64,000 bases of DNA, taken from Hanleya hanleyi. Its lineage: Eukaryota > Mollusca > Polyplacophora > Lepidopleurida > Hanleyidae. A program made the position numbers and the translations under genes. The notes beneath the pieces were generated by a model, which was given only the letters and a program-made list of their open reading frames with translations, was not told the origin of the DNA and ran no database searches. Positions 1 to 12,230 of the stretch are shown piece after piece. Within the stretch, counting starts at the first letter, position 1. Each line of letters opens with the position of its first letter. The stretch is from assembly GCA_036873755.1 (NCBI GenBank), contig JAVTVY010025367.1, forward strand, positions 47,581 to 111,580, written 5' to 3'.

Positions 1-107
1 AATAAAACGATTGACCTGTCATCCTTGTTGTAGTTCTTCTCTCATCTGTCTACATAATGGCGTTAAGACACAGGCTTAGACTAATGGTGTACAAACGACC
101 TCATATG

Positions 108-290
108 ACCACTCACTCACTCACGCACTCACTCACTTTCACTCACTCTAACTAACTCACTCGCTCACTCACTCACTCACTCACTCACCCACTTATTCAC
201 CATCGTTAGTGCGTCAATGAGTTAAGACGGGTGTTGGGCACGCCTCAAGTGCGTTGAGCACGCCTCGCTCGCTCACTCACTCACTCATGG
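108..290. repeat. CTCA/TCAC microsatellite
   Basis: Interrupted TCAC tetranucleotide runs at 108-198 and 264-288. The same run occurs inverted at about 15280-15325 and degenerate at 16175-16190, always beside the same boundary motif. Confidence 0.9.
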
Positions 291-321
291 ACTGATGAGG
301 GATACGTGTTAATCCCTATAT

Positions 322-590
322 GTACACCACCACCACCACGGCGACCACCACCACCACCACCACCACCACACACCACAACTACGAACACCACCACCCCCCA
401 CCACAACCACACACCACCACCACCACCACCACCACACCACTACCACCACCATCACACACAACTACCGCTACCACCACCACCACCAACACAAACACACACA
501 CACACCATCACACACCACTACCACCACCACCACACACACACATACACACACACCACACCACCAACACCATCACCACCACACACACAGGTA
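322..590. repeat. CAC / CA microsatellite
   Basis: Nearly pure ACC/CAC trinucleotides grading into CA dinucleotides. Open frames across it (poly-Pro/His/Thr) are compositional artefacts. Confidence 0.95.
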
Positions 591-599
591 ACTCTACCA

Positions 600-1390
600 G
601 GTAGTCAGTCTGACTCTCCTTTTAAGCGCTGCCCACCTTACACGGCCCATTCGGACCAACGCACCTCCGAAACTGTCCTTTTTTACTACTACCGGATTGC
701 GCATGCTGCCATCCTGATCAAAGCTGGTTATGATGGACTTAGTTATTTATAGTGTTACACTCCGCACGACCCAATCCGACCAATAGTGGTCCACCACCAC
801 CTCAAAACGACCATTCGAATGCCATTTCCCACAATTCCCTGTCTGCGAATGCGCGCCATAGCCATACTTCCACCCCACCCCCATCCAGTTGCACTCTCCT
901 TCATCAGAGCTTCATTTTGATATCTCCCAAAGCCCAATCGGCCCAATATTGGCCCACCGCGACTCAAAAATGTCGATTCCAATGTGTTTTTCATAAAATT
1001 TCCTGTCTGCGCATGCGCAGAATTACGTAACTTCCTTTCCTCACTCATCCAATCGGATGCTCCTCCACAAGTGCTTCAAACTGATACCTCACACGGCCCA
1101 ATCAGTCCATTATTGGTCAATCTTGACCCGAAAACGTCCATTGAAATACACTTTTTCTACAGAGCATGCGCAGAGAGACGATATTCTCACCCCACCCCCA
1201 TCCAGTTGGACGCTCCCCTACGAATACTTCGAAATGATACCTCACACAACCCAATCGGACCACTATGGGTGAACCTAGACCTCAAATTCGAACCGCCTGC
1301 CTACTGCGTATGCGTCATCAGCACTTTTCCAAAAAGTGAACGCATGGCCTAGAGACCCCCCTCCCTCCATCGTGTTCTTCAGCTCGAGAC
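600..1390 (+). repeat. About 165-bp satellite, copy A
   Basis: Several diverged units share the words CCTCCACGAGTGCTTCA-like, TATGACACCTC, ACCCATTCGGACCAA, CAAAACGTCCATT and CTGTCTGCGCATGCGC. The same satellite occurs inverted at 14650-15200 and direct at 16330-17290. Most units carry a GCGCATGCGC palindrome. Multiple frames are open across units, but composition and repetition argue against coding. Confidence 0.85.
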
Positions 1391-1871
1391 GAAGAAATCA
1401 AGGGGTCACACCCCATAGTAAAATCAACAAGAAAAAAAATTAACACCCCAATACTCCTGCCTAATACTCCTAATTGGGACAGTCGCCAACAGAGTTATTG
1501 TCCCGTCAGAGTTGTCGTCCTTGCGTTCAGATTGCAGAGATGGCGCTACGATCTTCCTTTTCGTATCATCCGGGTATCGGGGAATTGTTCGTGATCTTGC
1601 ACAAACGGGCCTGCACGGATGGTCTTTTGACGTTTTGCGAGCGATTGTACCATGCTGTATTATATACCATATAACACGTACACCTATTACACACTGATAA
1701 CCGTGCAATTATTACACGATTTAGCACGGTTAAGAACTTTGTGACCTATCAAATCTACCCCCGTGATATTGACACGCACAGGTGTACACTCGGGAGAATC
1801 CATTTCACAGGGCGGGTGATAAATTGCAGGACAAAGTCTCGTCTGCCTGTACAATTGAATAAACAAATAAA

Positions 1872-2524
1872 ATGGATACCCTGCAAGTAGGAACTTTAGT
1901 TTATTTTAAAGGCAGAAAATGCATAATCGCAGATATTTACAAACCAATTGGGACATACGAGTGTACACAATAAGAAACAGATCAACAGGAGAAACAAGAC
2001 GTGTTTTCAGATATGAATTATCTAGAGAAGCGGAGATCGAAATGTTCATGAGAGAAGCAGATGATGAATCTCTTCTTGCTTTTTTAAATGAGACACAACA
2101 CGAGTGTGATCAGCTGAACAAAGGTAGATTTTTCTCCGCTGACGATGAGAAATTGAGAGATCTGGCTAGCAAACGAAATGGGCCAGGAACCGACAGGCAA
2201 ACGAAATAGGAAATACGGATATTTAAAGGTATCAAATTCGTTCTATATTACAATCTAAAGATTACCCGTTACACCAATCATTGCTTGGGATCAACAACTG
2301 CCACGGTTCAGCTTGAGGCGGGTGTGTCTATCATTGATGTGATGTCGGTTACAGGCCACAGAAATTTAAAAAAGACATCAAATGTTTGTAATTTCACATC
2401 TGTCCCACAGTCATCACATCTTGACGGGTTTTTCCAAACTGTCATTGTTTCCAATAGCACCGTGAACATAAATTTCCTTCCTAAATACAGACAACATTTT
2501 TCATTGCTTGAGAAAAAGCTGTAA
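1872..2524 (+). pseudogene. Decayed Crypton-like tyrosine-recombinase element
   Basis: An ATG at 1872 opens a frame (MDTLQVGTLVYFKGRK, ADIYKPIGTYE) that ends at 1973. A shifted frame then runs from about 1955 to 2524 with one TAG at 2207. The second frame gives VYTIRNRSTGETRR, an acidic helical region, then FFSADDEKLRDLASKRN, resembling the start of Crypton-type recombinase domains. The middle of the catalytic domain is missing. The frame resumes at YTNHCLGSTTATVQLEAGVS and VMSVTGHRN, which matches the HxxR and TGH boxes near the C-terminus of tyrosine recombinases. The HxxR arginine is Gly here and no clear catalytic Tyr follows. This is a non-functional, internally deleted copy. Family assignment is by motif recall only. 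Confidence 0.6.
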
Positions 2525-2917
2525 ATTAATATTTATTAAAGACGTAAATTTCTGTCTCAAGTTTAACTGTTGGTTCCATCGTGATTGATTAAGAATGCCA
2601 CACAAATTTTGGATTGTACGCATATATGTTTCACTTCGCCCTTGCCCTAAAATATAAAATTCCCACACTAACCGTGCGTAAATTAACGATTTATTACGCC
2701 TATGAAAACATTATTCCTTAAAAACTAACTACCACGGAAGACAACATGTTGAAATTTGCTGGTCCTCGATGACGTTATCGCTCAACATCGGGACACGGGT
2801 ATTCCTCGTGGAGAAACCCTGTTCTATTTATAGATCATGACGTCAGTTCTATTTATAGATCACCCGGATTGAGGAGTTGAACAGTACATTGTAATACTGC
2901 GTTCTATAAGTCCCAAT

Positions 2918-3560
2918 GTATTCATGTAAAATGGATCTTGCTTCTTTGTGGCCGTGGATGTCCGTGGATGTCTGTCTGAATTTTCCGCAAGCGATAACTT
3001 CCAAACGCTTTGCAGGATTCTTCCGAAATTCGGCACACGCATTCCTTGCGACAAGACGCTAGCCGGTATTGCATTTCAGCAACATCTGCCTGAAGGTGGC
3101 GCCACTGGGTCAAAATGGGTCTTGCTTCTTTGTGTCCGTGGACGCCTGTTAAAAATTTTCTCAAGTGATAACGTCCAAACGCTTTGTCGGATACTCCCGA
3201 AATTCGACATATGCATATGTTGCAACAAGACGCTGGTTGCTACTGCATTTCAGCAACATCTGCCTGAAGGTGGCGCCACTGAGTTTCGCTTCTTCGTGTC
3301 TGTTCCAGTTAAAATGGGTCTTGCTCTCTTTGTGTCTCTAACTTCCAAAAGCTTTGTCGGATTCCTTCGAAATTTAGCATATACACTCCTTGTAACCAGA
3401 TATGGGTTGGTATTGCGTTTCAGGAAGATCCACCTGAAGGTGGCGCCACTGGGTCTTGTTCCAATCTTCTGTGCATGTCGGTGGTTTCCATTCAAATTCT
3501 TCACATGCGATAACGTCCAAATGCTTTGTCTAATTAGGCATGCCTTGTGTGTTTGTCATT
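2918..3560 (+). repeat. About 180-bp tandem repeat with GGTGGCGCCAC core
   Basis: Three to four units share TTGCTTCTTTGTGTCCGTGG, GATAACGTCCAAACGCTTTG, TTTCAGCAACATCTGCCTGA and AAGGTGGCGCCACTG. It begins the 3.5-kb block present only in the left palindrome arm. The 214-codon open frame at 2948-3592 follows the repeat and is not taken as a gene. Confidence 0.8.
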
Positions 3561-3599
3561 TTATTCATCTTTCTTCCGCTTCTGGCTGTTAGTTTGAAT

Positions 3600-4030
3600 T
3601 TCATGTCGCTTTGAATGAAGGGTGCCATTTGTTAAATTTGCTGTCCTGTCCTTCTATTCCACATCATATGATTTACACTAAAGCTTTTGCAGGAATCATA
3701 TTTTATTTCAGAAGTATAATATGAAATAACTGGCGGGGAAATCCCCGCAGTACTGAACCCCTGTTTTTTTAATTTCGTGTCATCTTAAATGAAGGACAAC
3801 ATTTCCTTCAATATTGCTATCAAATAATTGTATTCTACATCATATGATTTACCCTAAAGCTTTTGCACGAACCATATTTTATTTCAGATGTATAACATGA
3901 AATACCGAACCCGTTTTTTTCATTATTTTTTTAAATTTCGTATCATCTTAAATGAAGGACAAATAAATGCATCTCACATCATATGATTTACCCTAAAGCT
4001 TCTACACGAACCATTTGTATCCACACGTGT
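3600..4030 (+). repeat. Short tandem array with CATATGATTTACCCTAAAGC word
   Basis: Three degenerate units of about 110-170 bp carry ATCTTAAATGAAGGACAA, ACATCATATGATTTACCCTA, AAGCTTTTGCACGAACCATA and TTTATTTCAG. AT-rich and non-coding in appearance. Confidence 0.7.
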
Positions 4031-4440
4031 AACTTACTTTATTAATTACAACTGAGTTCCTAAAGTTTGGGTACACACTGTGCATATGATCAATTTCCTA
4101 GCTGAATTGAATTGAATTCCACCTTGTCGTTTTTTGGACTGACAGATGATGGCATGCAGTTGTCAGTGTGGTTGTTTCATGTACAGGAAGCTTTCTATGG
4201 CTTTCATGTCAGCACACCTACCACTACCCTCAAGGAGAGCATGCCCCCACCCCCAGGGCGCCGAGCCGTACCCTCCATTTCTCAAACTGGTCCTCGCCCG
4301 ACCCTCATATATTGTGTTTGAGCATATATATCTCCAATATATCTTGGCAGAAGCTGAAATTTGTGTGTTGTCTGCAATATTGGGATAATATTGGGATAAT
4401 TGCAACCCCAAAAGGTTTCAATTTATCAGGCACAGGCCCA
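4030..4440. other. Spacer between tandem arrays
   Basis: Contains overlapping short open frames on both strands around 4112-4449 with no recognisable domain. Nothing else was seen. Confidence 0.3.
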
Positions 4441-6250
4441 TGTTTTTGAATTTGGTAAATGGGTCCCTTGTCTATAGATCTTGCTTGGAATTGTTTTTCG
4501 TGCCAATCCGCTTCTGGGTTGCGCCACCTCGGGCCAAGTTAAAATTGCATCTCCAGAACCTTAAGGATTCTTTCCAAATTTGGTATAGTGGTACCTTGCC
4601 TCGAGATCTGGCTGGAGAATGTTTTTCATGTTGATAGGGGGACCACCTGAAAGCTAAGTTAAGTGTTTCCAGACGATAACTTTTGAAAACCCGAACCGAT
4701 TCATTCCCAATTTGGTGGGTAGGTACCTCGCCTCAATTTCCCGTTTGGCATTGTTTTGCATGCCGATCCACATATAGGTGGTGACACCTGGGAGCAAATT
4801 TAAAATTATGTTTCCGGACAGTAACTTTTTAATACTTGAATGAATTCTTTCCAAGTTTGGTATACATGTACCTTACCTGAAGGTTTCACTTGGTATTATT
4901 TTTCTTGTCGATCTGCTCATAGGTGGCCCCACCTGTAGGCCAAGTTAACATTTTCTATTTCCAATGTCAAGGGATCTTGCCTCAAGATCTCGGTTGGGAT
5001 TTTTTTCTATGCTTATCTTCCTACACTTGGCGCTACCTGAGAGCCAAGGTAAAATTGCATTTCCGGACAGTAACTGTTAGACCTTAATGGATTATTTTAA
5101 ATTTGGTATGTGGGTACCTGCCCTCAAGGCATCTTATGGGGCCATGTTAATGATGTTTTTCCTAAGTTTTATGTTTTTACTTCCTTCACAAATGATGAAT
5201 GTTTCCTTTACTAAAGATGCAAAAGGCATGCATCCAATCGTATTCGATCGACTGAATCTAGTTTCTTCAATAATTTGTTTTTGGCCAATAACTTGAGAAA
5301 TGCATGCTCATCGGATTCTTCTCAAATTAGCATGCATGTACCATGGCAGGAGATGTTGCATGGGATTGCCTTTCACTTACTTGCACTTACAGGTGGCGCC
5401 ACCTGGTGGCAAAATCCCAAATTTGTCTCCGGGCAATACCATGACCTAAGATGCCGCTTGAGATTGCATTTCGCCTACTTGCGCTTATAGGTGGCGCCAC
5501 CAGGTGTTAAAATCAAAATTTGTTTTCAGCGATTAACTTGAGAACTGCTCATCGGAATCTCCTCAAATTTAGCATGCATGTATCATGCCAGGAGGTGTTG
5601 CGTGGGATTGCCTTTCGCTCACTTTTACTTACAGGTGGTGCCACCTGGTGGCGAAATACCAGATTTGTTTCCGGGTAATAACTTGAGAACCGCTCGTCAG
5701 ATTCTTCTTAAATCTGGTATGAATATACCATGTCGCTTGGGATAGCGTTTCGCCAACTTGTGCTTACAGGTAGCACCACCTGGTGTCAAATCTAAATTTG
5801 ATTTCGCTCATCAGATTTTTCTCCAATTTGGTATGTAGATACCATGCCATGATATGTCCCTTGGGATTGTATTTCACCTGCTTCTGCATACTGGTGGCGA
5901 CACCTGGTGAAAAAATCTGAAATTTGTTTCTGGCAATAATTTGACAACTGCTCATCAGATTCGTCTCAAATTTGGTATTCATATGCCATAAGATGTCACT
6001 TGGGATTGTGTTTCGCACACTTGTGCATACATATTTAAATTTGGTTTCCGGGCAATAACTTGAAGACCCGTCAAAGTTCGTATGCCGATACATGTACCAT
6101 GTCATGAGATGATGCTTGGGATTGCGTTTCGCCCACTTAAAATCTGGTTTCCGGACAATAGGTTGAGGATGCATTCAGCTTCGCGTCAAATTTGGTTTGT
6201 AGATAATATGCCTTGAGATGTCACTTGGGGTCGCTTCTCGGTTACATAAT
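4440..6250 (+). repeat. Degenerate 150-190-bp tandem array with GGTGGCGCCACC palindrome
   Basis: About ten diverged units share an AAATTTGGTAT-type word, TACCATGCC-like and GGGATTGCCTTTCGC-like words, GGTGGCGCCACCTGGTG and TCCGGGCAATAACTTGAGA. Divergence is much greater than in the 157-bp array at 42-46 kb, so it is older. It is related to the 2.9-3.6 kb units through the GTGGCGCCAC core. Confidence 0.8.
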
Positions 6251-6439
6251 TTCCATGCTTCACTGCATGGAAACTATATTACAGAAGCAATCAACGTTCA
6301 GTCAACCGTTCTGAGTTGATTTTAAACTTGGGAAGGCAGAAAGACCCTTCGGCATCCAACGCCTATGAAGTAGCAGTTGCCTCCCTGATGTATATCCCCC
6401 TAGACCAACAATGCTAAAAAATAATGCTGCCATTTCGGC

Positions 6440-7310
6440 GGGGGACTTAGCATCCTCTGGATGCTTGTTTTCGTGGCTATACGTATCGACCATAGTGTAT
6501 TCAACGCTATCACGGGTTACAGATATCCTGCTCCTGCGCATGGACAGTCGGATATTCACGGCTCATGTTTCAATGCTGTTCGACCGTAAATAAAATTATC
6601 AATCGACCACCCCTATCTATCAACCATCCATTCCCGGCGATTCAGGCGATCCCCGCGTATTTGAAGTGCCGTTGACATTGGACTACTTCCTGTCCGCGGA
6701 GGCTTCTCCCCGGAAGTGACCGCCTTACCGTCAAACCAGGCATCAGACTACAGTTAATCACTTCCGGGTCAGTGCCCACGACCTACATTGTTTAGAAATT
6801 TGAGAGCAGATCTTTATGGATTTTATGAGCTGCGATTTTTCAGCATTTCTGATACATCTGATATTTCAACTTGCAGATGAGGCTTCAAACTGTACTTCCG
6901 TGTGTTGATTTGGGCCACTTTGGGAAAAGCATGGTGGATGGAGACATGATCAGTGAAGGGTGAGAAGGCTCCCTGTTTACAGATTGAATGACATTCTGTA
7001 GCACCAATCAGCTGTCAGTGGCGGGAATTTGAAATTTCCATGGTCAACATCTGTCAAGACTTTCACAGTTAGTGTCCCACAAGGTGAATATTGTCATGCC
7101 AAGTGAATTTATGCATCGGTAGTATTATGATTTTTTTGTGATTTTTTATGCTAATACATAGCAAGTAACAAAATTAATAGTGGTCTGGTGCCACCTGACC
7201 GCATCACCGCAGAGGAATACATTCCCAGAGGTCACTTCCGGCCACGTGACCGGAAGTGCACTCAATGACCTTTGCCGGAACTATAGCGGCCTCACCTCTA
7301 GAGGTCAAAG
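6440..7310 (+). repeat. Left-arm palindrome module
   Basis: Segments 6460-6560 (TTTCGTGGCTATACG), 6615-6740 (GAGGCTTCTCCCCGGAAGT) and 7220-7300 (GGAAGTGCACTCAATGA, TTGCCGGAACTATAGCGGCC) each have a reverse-complement match between 13655 and 14030, in mirrored order. This is the strongest non-satellite evidence for the palindrome. Confidence 0.75.
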
Positions 7311-7329
7311 ATCAAGAGGTATCAATTTA

Positions 7330-9000
7330 GCCTTTCTATACTACTCATCATGGGGTCAAGTCTTAACGGAATGTTTGAAACAATTCAAGATGGCCGTCTT
7401 GATGACGTCACAGTGATGTCATATTCTAAAAATTCACATTTAGTCAAATTTTTAAAATCTTTGAATTTATGCACTTTTCTCCGCAAAAATAGGCAAAACT
7501 TTGGGAAATAATTATCTTGTGTGGAGTAAAATAATTTTCAGCTCTTTTAGGCGCAAAAGGCAGAAATTTTGAAGAAAATACGTTTTGAGTCACAACCTAG
7601 ACCGCCATTTTGAATTCACCCATGATTTTCCACTCGGAAGGTTATGCAAATAAGATGATAAAGGACAAGCTATACAGTCGCGAAGTTTCAGCTGTCAGTG
7701 TTTTGTTATTCGAGAGATAGTAGACGGCCGACCAAGGACAGCCAAAAACGCTTTAAAAAAGTTTCGATGGCATTGTTTGTTACAAATGGGCGCTCATGTC
7801 AAATTGGTTTTTTGTGTCGTAGGGATCAATGTAGAAGGGGAACCACCTAGTGAGGTGGCTTAGCAAAATGATCGTGACACGCTGGACCAAAGCACCAAAC
7901 TTGGCACATCCATCCCCTGAGGCATACAAAACAATATCAGAAGGGGTGCCCATCACTTTGGATCATGTGACGCCCTCTGGCCCCCAAAAGGGCATTTAAC
8001 ACTATCTGGCCTGGGCTTTTTGGGACCTGTCGTGGCCTGGAGGCCATTCTCTTACTCCTTGAGTTACATGTAAGAGGCTGAAACTTACCACAATATACCC
8101 CTGGGTCAAGCTCTACCAGAAAATGTAAAAAAAAATCCAAGATGGCCGCTCTGATGACGTCATTTTTCAAAAACCGCATTTTTTGGTTGATTTTCCGGTC
8201 AGATTTTCCGAATTTTTTATTTATGCAATTTCTCCGCAAAAACTGCATGATAAATTAGTAAATATTAATGTGATGTGAAATAAAATAGTTTTCGCCCATT
8301 TTTCATCGCGGAAAAGCAGAAATTTTGAAGGAATATGACAAAAACATCAATGTTCTGGTACCCCACGTGGCCGCCATCTTGAATTTACCCATGATCCCCT
8401 GCTCGGGGGGTTATGCAAATGGGCTCAAAATGACCACAATATGATAAACTATAAAGTCACGGGGTTTCAGCTCTCTGTTTTTTGTCGTTCCGGATATAGC
8501 GCAGAAAGTTTGATGGGGGGGGCATAATGTCCCCCCCTCCAGGCCAGGTAGGGTTAAGGGGAAATATTACCAATTAAAAAATAGATAGCTTACCAATATC
8601 TTCATTATTTTTATTATCCTTGAGGCTAGGAAGCTAAAACTTGCCACACTATATCTAGGGTTCCAGTGCTACCAGAAAATGTAACAAAATTCAGGATGGT
8701 CTCTATGATGATGTCACGATGACGTCATTTTATAAAAATAAGCCATTTTTCTGATTTTTCGAATCCATGTTTCAAACTTTTTACTTGTGCAATTTTCTTT
8801 GCCTAAGTTACCTTGCGAATTAGTAATTAATCATCTGATGTGATTTAATATATTATTTGGTAGTTTTACGTAGAATAATACACCAATTTTGAGGAAAATA
8901 CTCCAAAAACAAAATTTTCGAGGTACACCACCGTTTCGTCAAATCTGAATTTACCCATGATGCTCTTTTCCGAGAATAAAATGCCCCTAATTTGATTTGT
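7330..9000 (+). repeat. Three direct copies of a dispersed ~450-700-bp repeat
   Basis: Copies near 7370-7730, 8040-8520 and 8600-8990 share an AAGATGGCCGTCTTGATGAC-like word, GACGTCATTTT, TTTATGCAATTTCTCCGCAA, GCAGAAATTTTGAAG, CCGCCATCTTGAATTTACCC and GTTATGCAAAT. Inverted copies lie at 9930-10660, and single diverged copies at about 31880-32100 and 57430-57900. No protein is recognised; probably a non-autonomous element family. Confidence 0.8.
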
Positions 9001-9930
9001 TATAAAGACACAAAGTGCTAGCTTTAAACAGTTGCGAGACCCAGAGAAAAGTTCATTGGGAAAAGGGGGGGGGACTGGATCTGAATCCACTAAACACAAT
9101 TGATCCTCCCCTTTCAGTATCATTTTTCTTACAGTGTACATGCACAACCGGCATATAATTAGAGTAATGCACGGGTGCTGAACCATGCACATATATATGT
9201 AATGGTCTTGGCATCCAGTGAAATATATTAGATGTAGTTTTAGACAAAAAAAATCAGCTATTCATCTCTCAAACTTGACTCATATCAACAGGAAAGCTTC
9301 CCTCAGCACCAAACATGCAGTCCCGAGAATACGGTGGATTCTCGGATGTAGCCTTAGTATCTCAGCCGCGCATTTATTGTAGCGGTTCATGTGGAGATTA
9401 TGAAATATCCACACGGCCCCTAGCACCGGCTTAAGCGGAATTAGATACGCTAGCTTGGGTGCTGTGATGACAGATCAGATCAAACAAATAACGCATCGAA
9501 TGTTAATGGGTGAGCGTTAAGGACGTCTGATGGAGTAAACGCTTCAACATGGGGTAAACCTGGTAAATGCAAGAATAACCCAGAAAAACTAACCTGGCCA
9601 GCCTTGAGTATGCCCAGCTTTTCTCCCCATTTTACGAGACGGAAAGCTGAATCACAGTTCAAGTTTACATGAAAATAGGGGCGATTGTTTCCTTTTACAC
9701 AGGCGATTATGTAAACTTAATTGGTTTAGGTGGTTTCATCCACCCCACTTCCTTCTAAGAGAATTTTTCCCTGGTGATCCAAACTGAATAAACGTTGAGA
9801 GCTGTAACTTAGCGCAGTTATAGCTTATGATATTGAAGTTATTTTGAGCCTGCAGCATAATACTCGGAGCAGAGCATCATGAGTAAATTGAAAATGGATG
9901 ATATTAGGGTGTAACTGGAAAGTTCTGTTT
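9000..9930. other. Palindrome centre: mostly unique sequence with a retroelement 3' UTR fragment
   Basis: 9410-9455 carries CGGCCCCTAGCACCGGCTTA plus GCGGAATTAGATAC, the same box found after reverse-transcriptase remnants at 35.5 and 40.3 kb, here in minus orientation. No reverse-transcriptase frame is seen next to it. The rest has no recognisable gene. Confidence 0.5.
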
Positions 9931-10770
9931 TCCTCGTATTCCTTCAAAATTAACCCTACCTGGCCTGGGCCCCCCACCAAATATTCTGCGCTATCTCCGG
10001 AACGACAAACAATGAAGAACTGAAACTCCAGGACTTTATCGTTTATCATATTGGGGTCATTTTGAGCCTATATACATGACCCCCCGAGCAGAGTATCATG
10101 GGTAAATTCAAGCTGGCGGTCACGTGGGGTACCAGAAAATTGATGTTTTTGTCATATTTCTTCAAAATTTCTGCTTTTTCGCGATGAAAAGTGGACAAAA
10201 ACTATTTTATTTCACATCACAATAATATTTACTAATTTATCACGCAGTTTTTGCGGAGAAATTGCATAAATAAAAAAAATCGAAAAATATGACCGAGAAA
10301 TCGTCAGGAAAATGGCTTATTTTTGGAAAATGTTGTCATCATGGCCGCCGTCTTGGATTTTGTGACATTTTCGGGTAGGGCTTGAACCAGTTATACAGTG
10401 TGGCAAGTTTCAGCTTCCCAGCCTTAAGGATAATAAAAATAACGAAGCTGTTGGGAGGCTAACTATTCTTTGAATAGCAATATTGCCCCTCAGATGCCCT
10501 TTTGGGGACCAGAGGGCATCATAGAGCCCAGAGCAACGGGCACCCCTTCTGATATTGTTCTATATGTCTCAAGTGATGGGTGTGGCAAGTTTGGTGCTTT
10601 GGTCCAGCGTGTCACGATCTGTCCAAAATATGGCCCTAAGCTACCTCACTAACCCTGATTTGGGGCATTTAAGGTCATTTGGGGTCAGATGGGTTCTCAA
10701 AAGGGTAAAATTGGGTTATAAATTAATATCCACAGTACCAATTGTTACGAATGGGTATCCAGGCTGAATT
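9930..10770 (-). repeat. Inverted copy of the 7.3-9.0 kb dispersed repeat
   Basis: The reverse complement of this stretch matches 7840-8560 and 8600-8760: the box with GGCACCCCTTCTGATATTGT, AAGTTTGGTGCTTTGGTCCA and GCGTGTCACGATC, the TTTATTTCACATCAC box and the GGTAAATTCAAG box. It forms the inner right arm of the palindrome. Confidence 0.8.
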
Positions 10771-10799
10771 AGTTGTATGTAGTGGTTTGAGGTAGGCAT

Positions 10800-12230
10800 A
10801 GTAACCCTTATGTTGAATGTCGAGGATTATGCAAATAGACTCAACAATGGACCTGAGATGACCAGCTTCAGTGTCAAACAGCTCATTCCTAGGAAATTAT
10901 ATTTACAAGAATAGAGTCAAGCTAGGCCCATAAATAGACAGATCGGCTTTGAAGTATTTTAACTTTTAGCTCTATATAAACACAATACCTTGAATTATAC
11001 GAGCATACCAAACAAACAAAAAACACGAATTTTTGGATTGCTCCGGTTTTTCGTCATTTTGAAATTTTGAATTTAACCATTATTTTCATTCTAAACACTA
11101 AGCAAATAGATCCAAAGTAGGCACAGGGTGTTTGACTATGATGTGAGATCCTTTGGTATTGATAAATTGGCACATCAACTAAGGATAGTGCCTTGAACTA
11201 GTACGAGCAACATGGAAAAAGTATGATTTTCAGATGACTCCATATGGCCGCCATTTGAATTTGACCATGAAATCTTGATCTTAGGGATATGTAATTAGAT
11301 TCAAAATGTGCGTAAGATATAAGGCTATAGTCACTCAGATGTCAGATCTATCAGTTTTGATAAATTTGCAAAATGAGCTGAGAATAATGCCCTGAACTGT
11401 AAGAGCAACATGGAAAAGTATGATTTTCAGATGACCCTATATGGCCACCATTTTGAATTTGATCATCAAATCTTGATGTTAGGTTTTAGTAAATAGATTC
11501 AAAATAGGTGTGAGATGTTAGGCTATGCTTAGAGATCCATTGGATTTGATGACTCTGCCCAATGAGCTAAAAATAGTGCCTTGAACGATACGAATAACAA
11601 GAAAGTGTATGATTTTCAGATGATTCCATATGATCACCATTTTATATTTGACCGTCCAATCTAGATCTTAGAGATATCTAATTAGATTCAAAATGTGCGT
11701 AAGATATTAGGCTATGGTAACAGATCTCTGTTTTGATAAATTTTCACAATGAGCCAAGAATAATGCCCTGCACTGTAAGAGCAACATGAAAAAGTATGAT
11801 TTTCAGATGACCCCATACGGCCGCAATTTTGCATTTGTTCATCAAATCTTTATGTTAGGGATAAGTAAATAGATTCAAAATAGGCGAGAGATATTAGGCT
11901 ATGCTTAGATTTCTCATGGTTTTGATAAATTTGCACAATGAGCTAAGAATAATGCCTTGAACTATACGAGCAGCAAGAAAAAATATGATTTTCAGATGAC
12001 CCCATATGACCGCCATTTTGCATTTGACCATCCAATCTTGATCTTAGGGATATGTAATTACATTCAAAATGTGCGTGACATATTGGAGTATGGTATAAGA
12101 TCTCTCAGTTTGATAAATTGCACAATGAGCTTGTAAGAGCAACATGATAAAGTGTGATTTTAAGATGACCCCCATATACAGCCGCCAATTAGCAAAAAAT
12201 GAAAAAAATGAAAAACTGACCACTATGTCC
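10800..12230 (+). repeat. About 190-bp tandem array, right arm only
   Basis: Roughly seven diverged units share GAGCAACATGGAAAAAGTAT, GATTTTCAGATGACCCCATA, GGCCGCCATTTTGAATTTGA, CATCAAATCTTGAT, AATTAGATTCAAAATGTGCG and TAAGATATTAGGCTATG. It has no counterpart in the left arm and so expanded after or outside the palindrome. AT-rich, no sustained frame. Confidence 0.85.

Noticed and set aside
306..752. Open frames rich in Pro, Thr and His
   Set aside because: They are translations of CAC and CA microsatellites; no unique coding sequence.
2948..3592. 214-codon plus-strand open frame
   Set aside because: Follows a tandem repeat of about 180 bp and shows repeated peptide segments; no known domain or splice context.
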